DNA of 12,281 nt from Candidatus Electronema nielsenii (GTDB taxonomy: Bacteria > Desulfobacterota > Desulfobulbia > Desulfobulbales > Desulfobulbaceae), in the NCBI GenBank assembly GCA_026122915.1, contig JAGIXO010000045.1, positions 1 to 12,281 of the forward strand, given 5' to 3'. Every line of letters begins with the position of its first letter. Position 1 is the first letter of the stretch. Made by a program: the position numbers and the translations under genes. Under the pieces are notes generated by a model. That model did no database searches, was not told the origin of the DNA, and worked only from the letters and a program-made list of their open reading frames with translations. Below are positions 1 through 6,229 of the stretch, piece by piece.

Positions 1-115
1 TCCGCCCATCAGCCAATATTAAGCACATTTTTAATGCGCCACAAGCGGCGGGGTATTAGACCCACAGCTTCGCAATAAAGAATCTTTCTTCTTAGTGTAA
101 CCTGTTGAAATTGAA

Positions 116-192
116 TGGTGCGCCCGGAGGGATTTGAACCCCCGACCCTCGGATTCGAAGTCCGATGCTCTATCCAGTTGAGCTACGGGCGC
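116..192 (-). tRNA. tRNA-Arg (anticodon TCG)
   Basis: On the minus strand the acceptor arm GCGCCCG (192-186) pairs with CGGGCGC (126-120), followed by discriminator A (119) and a genomically encoded CCA (118-116). The D-arm (TAGCTCAACTGGATAGAGCA), the anticodon stem TCGGA/TCCGA around loop CTTCGAA, and the T-arm with GGTTCAAATCC are all present. The central loop triplet TCG reads arginine codon CGA. All four arms pair well, so the identification is secure. It is transcribed divergently from lon. Confidence 0.97.
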
Positions 193-204
193 ATTGGGAA
201 GAAA

Positions 205-254
205 GCACAAAAAATATACTGCATGTTGGCAGATATTGGAAGGCTTTTTTGTGC
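205..254. repeat. 10-bp perfect inverted repeat between tRNA-Arg and lon
   Basis: GCACAAAAAA (205-214) is repeated in inverted form as TTTTTTGTGC (245-254), with 30 bases between. The spacer has its own smaller dyad, CTGC (219-222) with GCAG (229-232), flanked by AATAT/ATATT. It overlaps the predicted tRNA promoter. It could be an operator, a bidirectional stem, or chance A/T-run symmetry. Confidence 0.45.
213..241 (-). promoter_or_regulatory. Putative sigma70-type promoter of tRNA-Arg
   Basis: Read on the minus strand, TTCCAA (241-236) and TATATT (218-213) are separated by exactly 17 bases. The -10 matches the consensus at 5 of 6 positions and the -35 at only 3 of 6. Transcription would start near 206, about 13 bases before the mature tRNA 5' end. 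The -10 element lies inside an inverted repeat described separately. Confidence 0.4.
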
Positions 255-524
255 AGCTTCTGCTGTAGGGCGACAGTCAACCGCCTAAGTCCTTAACGCG
301 CAATGCGTTTTTGTACAGTGTGGATGCTAAATAGGAGCTGTACACAGAGTATTCAGCGTCTTTTTCAAGAGCTTCCTTTTCCCTTATCTATCGAAAAATC
401 ATCTATCCTGCCGCCCGCTGCTTGCTTTCTGCCGGGCAGAGGCAGTATAGTGAGGCCGATGTGTCAAAATCGCTGCGCAATCTCTTCAGCATTTAAGTAT
501 AAAATACAACTTCCCGGAGAACGC

Positions 525-2900
525 ATGGAAGAACAAGCTCAAGCCAGCAGGCAAAAAGACCCTGCCAGCCTGCCCGTTCCTGAAACGCTGCCGATCATGC
601 CACTGCATGGTTTCGTCTTTTTCCCGGGCATGGGATTCCCGCTCCAAATCGGCAGCACTTCGGCCATGCAGCTGGTGGATCATGCTATGAACGGCAACCG
701 GATGATCGGTCTGGTACTCTGCCATAAAAAGCAGGCTTCGGTCAATGAGGAGCTGACCAGTAAAGACCTGCATCAGGTTGGCGTGGTTGGCTATGTTCAT
801 AATGTGACCAAGTTTGACGAGGGCTATTATCAGGTGCTGGTCAGCGGTATGCATAAGTTAGCCGTGACTGAGTACACCCAAGAGTTGCCTTGGATTGAAG
901 GCCGAATTACTAAGCTGCCAATGGTCTTTGATGAGGACAACAGCGAGATGCAGGCCTTACTCCTTAATCTCCGTAATCAGTTCAAAAAGATAGGCAAGCT
1001 GATGGAGATGCCAGAGGAGATTCTTGCTACCCTTGGCGCAATCACCGACCCTTACCACATTGCTTATTTGGTTGCCTCGCAACTGAATCTCAAGGTGGAA
1101 GAAGAGCAGGAGATTCTGGAGATCATCGAGATCAACCTTCTTTTGCATCGAGTGGCCCGCGAGCTAAACAAGCGGCTCGAAACCGTGGAGATGAGCAATA
1201 AGCTCCAAGAAGACATCAAGAAAGAAATCGACGGCAAACAACGCGAATTCTTCCTTCGTCAGCAAATGGAGGCGATCCGCAAGGAGTTAGGCGAAGATTC
1301 TGACGGCAAGGCCGAGCTGACCGAGCTGCGCAAACGAGCGGACGAAGCGGGCTTGAGCGAGGAAGCGCAGAAGGCGGTTAATAAAGAACTGGGCCGATTG
1401 GAACGAATTTCTCCTTCTTCGCCGGAATATTCAGTGGCCCGCAATTATGTGGACTGGATTCTCGATCTGCCCTGGAGTAAAACCACCGAAGACACGCTCG
1501 ATTTGGATAAGGCCGAGCATGATTTGGACGACGAGCATTATGGCCTTGGTCAGGTAAAGAAGCGCATCCTTGAATTCTTGGCAGTGCGCAAGCTGAAGAA
1601 TGATATTCAAGGGCCGATTCTCTGTCTCGCTGGCCCTCCGGGTGTGGGCAAAACTTCGCTCGGTCAGTCTATTGCCAAGACCATGGGCCGCAAGTTTATT
1701 CGCATTGCTCTTGGTGGTCTGCGTGACGAGGCAGAAATTCGCGGCCATCGGCGCACCTATATCGGTGCTTTGCCGGGACGAATTATCCAGAGCTTGAAGC
1801 GGGTCGATTCAAAAAACCCGGTGGTGCTGCTGGATGAAATAGACAAGCTCGGCAGCGACTTCCGGGGCGATCCTTCCTCAGCCCTGCTCGAAGTGCTCGA
1901 CCCAGAACAAAATTCCACCTTCCGCGACCATTATTTGGACATGGAGTTTGACCTGTCGAAGATCCTCTTCATCGCCACGGCCAACATGCTCGACACTATC
2001 CCCGGCCCGTTGCGCGACCGCATGGAGGTGGTGGAACTGTCCAGCTACACGGAAAATGACAAGGTCGGCATTGCCCGCCGCTACTTGCTACCCAAACAAC
2101 TTCAGGATCACGCCCTGACCCCGGACAATCTGGAGATGAACGACGAGGCTCTGTTGGCCTTGATTCGCTCTTACACTCGCGAGGCGGGCGTGCGTAATCT
2201 GGAGCGGGAGTTGGCTTCAGTTTGCCGGGGTGTGGCTGCCAACATCGTGCGCGGCAACAAAGAGAAAATCGTGGTTACGCCGGAGAGTCTGCACGAATAC
2301 CTCGGCGTGATTCACTATTTCCCGGAAGTCAAGGCCCGTAACTGGGGGCCGGGGTTAGCAACTGGTCTCGCTTGGACTCCAGTGGGCGGCAAAATTCTCT
2401 TCATCGAGACCTCGAAGATGAAGGGCAAGGGTGGTCTTAATTTGACCGGCCAGCTCGGTGACGTGATGAAGGAATCCGCTGCTGCCGCGCTGACCTATCT
2501 CCGCTCTCATGCCGCTGCCTTGGGTATTGACGAAGATGTCTTTGCACAGCAGGATTTGCATGTTCATGTGCCGGAAGGCGCAACTCCCAAGGACGGCCCT
2601 TCCGCAGGTGTAGCAATGGTCAGTGCGCTGTTCTCGGCGATCAGCGGCAGACCGGTGCGCCGAGATGTGGCCATGACTGGCGAAATCACCCTGCGCGGCG
2701 ATGTGCTGCCAGTGGGCGGCATTGGCGAGAAGGTACTGGCTGCTTTGCGGGCTGGGATCAAGGAGCTGATTCTGCCAGTGCAGAACGAGAAGGATGTCTT
2801 AGAGATTCCTGAGAACGTGCGGGCCGAGGCGATCTTTCGCTATCCGCACACCATCGAGGAAGCTCTGGACTTTGTTCTCGAAAAAAAGGCGGAGCAATAG
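525..2900 (+). CDS. lon: Lon ATP-dependent protease (endopeptidase La)
   Basis: Cytoplasmic AAA+ serine protease that unfolds and degrades misfolded and regulatory proteins. The product is 791 residues, close to the 784 of E. coli Lon. Order: N-terminal substrate-binding LAN domain (about 18-200, opening with LPIMPLHGFVFFPG), a helical coiled region (about 200-330), AAA+ domain with Walker A GPPGVGKT (370-377) and Walker B VVLLDEID (433-440), and a C-terminal protease domain. The catalytic dyad is Ser693 (in PKDGPSAG) and Lys736 (in IGEKV), 43 residues apart as in E. coli (S679/K722). I chose ATG 525 because GGAG lies at 516-519 and the homologous N-terminus starts there; an in-frame ATG at 303 adds 74 unrelated residues. 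It is the first gene of a likely operon with ftsY, 3 bases downstream. Confidence 0.97.
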   Translation: MEEQAQASRQKDPASLPVPETLPIMPLHGFVFFPGMGFPLQIGSTSAMQLVDHAMNGNRMIGLVLCHKKQASVNEELTSKDLHQVGVVGYVHNVTKFDEGYYQVLVSGMHKLAVTEYTQELPWIEGRITKLPMVFDEDNSEMQALLLNLRNQFKKIGKLMEMPEEILATLGAITDPYHIAYLVASQLNLKVEEEQEILEIIEINLLLHRVARELNKRLETVEMSNKLQEDIKKEIDGKQREFFLRQQMEAIRKELGEDSDGKAELTELRKRADEAGLSEEAQKAVNKELGRLERISPSSPEYSVARNYVDWILDLPWSKTTEDTLDLDKAEHDLDDEHYGLGQVKKRILEFLAVRKLKNDIQGPILCLAGPPGVGKTSLGQSIAKTMGRKFIRIALGGLRDEAEIRGHRRTYIGALPGRIIQSLKRVDSKNPVVLLDEIDKLGSDFRGDPSSALLEVLDPEQNSTFRDHYLDMEFDLSKILFIATANMLDTIPGPLRDRMEVVELSSYTENDKVGIARRYLLPKQLQDHALTPDNLEMNDEALLALIRSYTREAGVRNLERELASVCRGVAANIVRGNKEKIVVTPESLHEYLGVIHYFPEVKARNWGPGLATGLAWTPVGGKILFIETSKMKGKGGLNLTGQLGDVMKESAAAALTYLRSHAAALGIDEDVFAQQDLHVHVPEGATPKDGPSAGVAMVSALFSAISGRPVRRDVAMTGEITLRGDVLPVGGIGEKVLAALRAGIKELILPVQNEKDVLEIPENVRAEAIFRYPHTIEEALDFVLEKKAEQ

Positions 2901-2903
2901 ACT

Positions 2904-4046
2904 ATGCTTGCTTGGTTTAAAAAGAAGTTTTTCAAAGGACAGGAGGAGTCTGCGGCGATGCTTGAACCGGTTGCCGCTGTTCCTGCTATCCAGCCTGTTG
3001 AGGAGGCTGCTGGGAAACCGGCGGTTCCGCCTCCAGCGCAGGAAGCTACTGCTTCCCGGCCACCGCCTGAAATCGGAGAGGAACAACAGAAACCTTCGAT
3101 GTTCAAGCGGCTGCAAGAACGGTTGGGCAAGAGTCGGGACACCTTGGTTCATCGCCTTGACCGCCTCCTGCTGGGCCGAAAGAAGATTGATCAGGAGCTA
3201 TTTGATGAGTTAGAAGAGCTACTGATCACTGCTGATCTCGGCGTGACCACGGCCATGCACTTGCTGGAAACGGCCAAGGAAAGCGTCAAGCGTGATCAGC
3301 TCAGTGATCCGCAGGCGTTAAAAAAGGTGCTGCGCGACCAGATTCTCGCCTTTCTGGTGGCTTCCAACCGCCCGGCGGAGTTAGTGTTGCCGGAGTCTGG
3401 CCCCTTCGTGATCATGGTGGTGGGAGTCAACGGGGTGGGCAAGACCACCTCCATTGGCAAGATTGCGGCTAAGTTCGTTAAATCCGGCCAGTCAGTGCTG
3501 TTGGTCGCGGGTGACACCTTCCGCGCTGCCGCTATCGACCAGCTCAAAATTTGGGGCGGGCGCATTGGCGTGGAAGTCCATGCTGGCCCGCCGAAATCTG
3601 ATCCTTCCTCGGTGGTGTTTGACGGCGTGGCCCGTGGTTTGGCGAAAGACTATGACGTGATCATCATCGACACTGCTGGACGGCTACACACCAGCGTCAA
3701 CTTGATGGAGGAGCTGAAAAAAATCCGGCGGGTGATCGGCAAGAACCTACCTTCTGCGCCGCACGAGGTCATGCTGGTTCTGGATGCCACCACCGGTCAG
3801 AACGCTCTTTCCCAAGCCAAGCTCTTTCATGAGGCGGTGAGTGTGACCGGCCTCACCCTGACCAAATTAGACGGCACGGCCAAGGGCGGCATTGTTGCTA
3901 ATATCTGCCATGAGCTGAAAATTCCGGTGCGCTTCATCGGCATTGGCGAGCAGGCCGACGATCTACGGGATTTTGATCCCCAAGAGTTTGTTGATGCCCT
4001 GTTCAACCGTGACGACAGCAAGGGCAGCGAATCTCAACCGGCGTAA
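2904..4046 (+). CDS. ftsY: Signal recognition particle receptor FtsY
   Basis: SRP-family GTPase that docks SRP-bound ribosomes at the inner membrane and hands them to SecYEG. The product is 380 residues. A variable Ala/Pro/Glu-rich A region (about 1-60, after a basic LAWFKKKFFK start) is followed by the helical N domain (about 63-145) and the G domain. G-domain motifs: G1 GVNGVGKTT (174-182, Lys180), the SRP-specific DTFRAAA insertion-box motif (from Asp204), G3 DTAGR (256-260) and G4 TKLDGTAKGG (320-329). The C-terminus has the family's GIGEQADDLRDFDP signature. A strong GGCGGAG Shine-Dalgarno (2888-2894) overlaps the end of lon, so the genes are probably cotranscribed. Short acidic A regions like this vary between phyla and do not affect the assignment. 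Confidence 0.97.
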   Translation: MLAWFKKKFFKGQEESAAMLEPVAAVPAIQPVEEAAGKPAVPPPAQEATASRPPPEIGEEQQKPSMFKRLQERLGKSRDTLVHRLDRLLLGRKKIDQELFDELEELLITADLGVTTAMHLLETAKESVKRDQLSDPQALKKVLRDQILAFLVASNRPAELVLPESGPFVIMVVGVNGVGKTTSIGKIAAKFVKSGQSVLLVAGDTFRAAAIDQLKIWGGRIGVEVHAGPPKSDPSSVVFDGVARGLAKDYDVIIIDTAGRLHTSVNLMEELKKIRRVIGKNLPSAPHEVMLVLDATTGQNALSQAKLFHEAVSVTGLTLTKLDGTAKGGIVANICHELKIPVRFIGIGEQADDLRDFDPQEFVDALFNRDDSKGSESQPA

Positions 4047-4057
4047 GCTTCTGCCAG

Positions 4058-4900
4058 ATGGGAAACCGGCAATCCAGCACGCCCGGCTGTGGCGGCTGCC
4101 TCATTATCATCGTCCTTATCCTGCTGGCTGTAGGCGGCTGGCAGGCAGTAAGCGGGTTCTTCTCCTTGATTCTTTACACGCTTCTTTTTGCGGTGCTTGC
4201 CGCAACTGCTGCCTTCTTCGGCTTTGCCCATTCGATGCGGAAGCGGGCGGCTGCCTACGAGCGTTCGCAGACCGCTACCCACAATCGCTTCGTCTTCCTG
4301 TTAGTCAACATCTTGGTGAGTATTGCCAAGACAGATGGGCATTTCACCCAGTCTGAGCTGCGCACCATGCTCAATTTCTTCCAGAACTCGCTCCATTATA
4401 ACCAAGAGCAGATGTACTGGGTCAAACAGTTGATCAAGGAAGCCAAGGATGCTCGGCAGGATTTAGAGGAGCTGCTGGCTGAATTTCGCAGCACGTTCGC
4501 CTACGAACCGCGTCTGATTCTCTTGGAGTTGATTTACCAGATCGTTTACACCAAGAAACCAGTGCTGGAGCAGGAATTAGAGTTTGTCCGGCGCATCGCG
4601 ACCTTCCTCCAAATCAGCTCCTACGAGCGGCAGACAATTGAAAACAAGTACCGCTACGGCTATAGCGCACAGCAGCCGGGCAGTGCCGCCAACCAAGAAA
4701 AACGCTATTCCACCGTGCTGGGCGTGGATGAGACTGCTGATTTTGCTGTGATCAAGAAAGCCTACCGCCAGCTTTCCATGCAGTATCATCCTGACAAAGT
4801 CGCTCATCTCGGCGCGGAGTTCAAGCGCGTGGCCGAGGAGAAGATGAAGGAGATCAACGCGGCCTATGATTATTTCCGCAAGAAGTTTGAGCGGGGTTGA
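4058..4900 (+). CDS. djlA: DjlA-like membrane co-chaperone (TerB + DnaJ domains)
   Basis: Probable membrane-anchored Hsp40 that recruits and stimulates DnaK at the inner membrane. In its 280 residues I see two hydrophobic segments (about 13-30 and 33-56) followed by a basic stretch (RKR, 61-63). A TerB-like helical domain follows (about 72-196, with KTDGHFTQSE at 91-100), then a C-terminal J domain (about 218-280) with the diagnostic HPD at 244-246. The TM-TerB-J order is that of DjlA, although E. coli DjlA has a single membrane segment, so the symbol is by architecture. It starts 11 bases after ftsY with no clear Shine-Dalgarno, so it is probably translated by coupling. Its last 186 bp (4715-4900) recur at 8134-8319, beyond the ABC-3C cassette, so this 3' end may have been exchanged when the cassette arrived. 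Confidence 0.85.
   Translation: MGNRQSSTPGCGGCLIIIVLILLAVGGWQAVSGFFSLILYTLLFAVLAATAAFFGFAHSMRKRAAAYERSQTATHNRFVFLLVNILVSIAKTDGHFTQSELRTMLNFFQNSLHYNQEQMYWVKQLIKEAKDARQDLEELLAEFRSTFAYEPRLILLELIYQIVYTKKPVLEQELEFVRRIATFLQISSYERQTIENKYRYGYSAQQPGSAANQEKRYSTVLGVDETADFAVIKKAYRQLSMQYHPDKVAHLGAEFKRVAEEKMKEINAAYDYFRKKFERG
4715..4900 (+). repeat. Left direct repeat: 3' end of the djlA-like gene (intact copy)
   Basis: This encodes the J-domain tail from Val220 to the stop and aligns without gaps to 8134-8319 at an offset of 3,419 bp. I count 17 mismatches in 186 bp (about 91% identity). Bases 4751-4833 are identical to 8170-8252 (83 bp). Three residues differ in the first 13 codons; after the core every difference is synonymous, including TGA versus TAA stops. 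Confidence 0.95.
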
Positions 4901-5046
4901 GGCATGGTGGCTATGAATTGCGGTATAATCAATAAGAAGGAATCGCATAGTTGCTTATCAAATCGTCTGATTATATATCAAGGAAAATGGATATTTTCGT
5001 TTGAATCTCTATAAAATAGAAAAGCTAAGTATACAAAGAACCATTT
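4901..5046 (+). promoter_or_regulatory. AT-rich intergenic region upstream of the ABC-3C cassette
   Basis: Composition drops abruptly to AT-rich at about 4924. The region holds several -10-like hexamers: TATAAT (4924-4929), TATATC (4974-4979, 17 bases after TTGCTT at 4951-4956) and TATAAA (5010-5015). None has a strong -35. An 8-bp perfect inverted repeat, TATAATCA (4924-4931) and TGATTATA (4968-4975), could be an operator or chance in AT-rich DNA. A cassette promoter most likely lies here, since the cassette differs from its upstream neighbours in composition and is 146 bases away, but I cannot pick the start site. Confidence 0.35.
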
Positions 5047-6015
5047 ATGAAACGACTACAACTCTTTAACTTCATTGAAGACAAACTATCATATCTTGCA
5101 TATCGCATTGAAATGCGAGGAGGGTTAAATATTTTAGACTTAAATTTGCATTCTGAAAACTTTTATCTGCATTTTTTGAATTTACTTTTTAATTGGAATC
5201 TTGAAAATATTAATATCGTAGATGTGAATTCTGCTGGTATAGACTTGATTGATGCTAAAAATAAAATCATTATCCAAGTTTCTGCTACAGCAACAAAACA
5301 GAAGATTGAATCTGCTCTCTCTAAAGAACTTTCAACATACAATGACTACAATTTCAAGTTTATATCAATTTCTAAAGATGCCAAAAAATTACGGACGCAA
5401 ACTTTTTCCAATCCTCATAATCTGACATTTTTGCCTGCCAAGGATGATATTCTTGACATTTCATCTCTCTTGAGCACTATCAGCAGCATGAAAATCGATC
5501 AAATAGAAAAAATTTATGATTTCTTGAAGAATGAACTCAAGTCTGAACCTGATCCGGAGAAAATTGAGTCAAACCTGACGACAATTATTAAAATTCTTTC
5601 AAAAGAAGATTGGAGTAACGGTATGATGGCTATTGAAACAATACCGTTTGATCCTGAGGTAAAGATTTCCTATAATCAATTAGAGAGAGCTAAAGTACTT
5701 ATAGACGATTATAAGGTTCATTTTCATCGGATAGGTAAAATTTATTCAGATTTTGATAAACAAGGAGTGAACAAAAGTATTTCTATTTTAAACGGTATCA
5801 GAACGGAATATCTCCGTTTAGGAGAAAAAATCAATCCTGATGATCGTTTTTTTTCTATTATTGATAGAGTTATCCAGAAAATTAGGAAGAGCGCAAATTA
5901 TACAGATATTCCTGACGAGGAGCTTACGTTATGTGTGCAGATTATTATCGTTGATGCTTTTATACGATGCAAAATTTTTAAAAATCCGTCAGGAGGTATT
6001 CATGTTGATCCCTGA
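5047..6015 (+). CDS. SMEK-domain effector protein of an ABC-3C system
   Basis: Probable effector component of an ABC-three-component conflict system. The 322-residue product has an N-terminal SMEK-type domain (about 1-160) with SENFYLHFLNLLFNW (36-50), then GIDLID (64-69) and IIIQVSATATKQK (74-86). The spacing of Glu37, Asp66 and Gln77/Lys84 recalls a restriction-endonuclease-like core (D, then Q/E-x-K), but Q-V-S replaces the usual E-x-K, so nuclease activity is only inferred. The C-terminal part (about 225-322) resembles the conserved ABC-3C C-terminal domain, with IPDEELTLCVQIIIVDAFIRCKIF and a terminal NPSG. It is much more AT-rich than lon-ftsY-djlA, which suggests horizontal acquisition. 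Only a weak purine-rich AAAGAA (5035-5040) precedes ATG 5047. It overlaps the next gene by 14 bases. Confidence 0.75.
   Translation: MKRLQLFNFIEDKLSYLAYRIEMRGGLNILDLNLHSENFYLHFLNLLFNWNLENINIVDVNSAGIDLIDAKNKIIIQVSATATKQKIESALSKELSTYNDYNFKFISISKDAKKLRTQTFSNPHNLTFLPAKDDILDISSLLSTISSMKIDQIEKIYDFLKNELKSEPDPEKIESNLTTIIKILSKEDWSNGMMAIETIPFDPEVKISYNQLERAKVLIDDYKVHFHRIGKIYSDFDKQGVNKSISILNGIRTEYLRLGEKINPDDRFFSIIDRVIQKIRKSANYTDIPDEELTLCVQIIIVDAFIRCKIFKNPSGGIHVDP
5991..5996 (+). promoter_or_regulatory. Consensus Shine-Dalgarno of the middle-component gene
   Basis: A full AGGAGG lies inside the 3' end of the SMEK gene, 5 bases before ATG 6002. It fixes the start of the small middle component; otherwise the frame stays open back to 5840. 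It implies strong independent initiation of the small subunit. Confidence 0.85.
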
Positions 6016-6229
6016 CAATATTCATCCTGAGCAGACCATATATTTTAATGGTTCTTTTGTGCTGAAAACAATTCAAAAATATCGAGTGATTGATCTACTT
6101 GATTTATATGTACAGACAATATCTGAACGAAATATGACAATGCCTGTCTTTGTATTGTGTATTGACTGGCTTTATCTTCTTAATTTAGTAACGTTAAACG
6201 ATAAGGGGATGATGGAATTATGTTCCTAA
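6002..6229 (+). CDS. ABC-3C middle component (MC6-like small protein)
   Basis: Small 75-residue protein between the effector and ATPase genes, as expected for the adaptor-like middle component of ABC-3C systems. It resembles the short middle-component-6 type: an N-terminal helix (FVLKTIQKYRVIDLLDLYVQ, 19-38) and a hydrophobic block FVLCIDWLYLLNLVTLNDKG (50-69), a pattern typical of small winged-helix-like proteins. It probably bridges the effector and the ATPase; this role is inferred from gene order and family knowledge. The start is set by AGGAGG at 5991-5996. It overlaps the upstream gene by 14 bases and the ATPase gene by 10, so the three proteins are probably made in a fixed ratio. A longer reading back to 5840 is the SMEK gene in another frame. 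Confidence 0.75.
   Translation: MLIPDNIHPEQTIYFNGSFVLKTIQKYRVIDLLDLYVQTISERNMTMPVFVLCIDWLYLLNLVTLNDKGMMELCS

Larger units (their letters stand above)
193..524. other. Divergent intergenic region tRNA-Arg / lon
   Basis: This 332-base stretch has no convincing gene. It holds the tRNA promoter and inverted repeat (205-254) and two TGTACA boxes (312-317 and 339-344) that form the arms TGTACAG/CTGTACA. An AT-rich segment with a -10-like TATAAAAT (498-505) lies just before the lon ribosome binding site, but I see no good -35 partner for it. No sigma32-type heat-shock promoter was recognised by eye. The lon reading frame stays open back to 303, but that extension (start ATG 303) has no Lon-like sequence. 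Confidence 0.5.

Noticed and set aside
1..115. Gene or terminator at the left edge, downstream of tRNA-Arg
   Set aside because: No coding frame or convincing stem plus T-run on the minus strand; only weak short dyads.
116..192. tRNA-Arg as the attachment site of the island
   Set aside because: The island is about 4.7 kb away and no copy of the tRNA 3' end occurs near its boundaries; the flanking repeat is the djlA tail instead.
303..524. N-terminal extension of Lon from ATG 303 (74 residues)
   Set aside because: No Lon-like sequence and a good Shine-Dalgarno with ATG at 525; the extension is simply an open leader frame.
5840..6001. Longer middle-component protein starting at 5840
   Set aside because: The added 54 residues are the SMEK gene read out of frame; AGGAGG at 5991-5996 points to ATG 6002.
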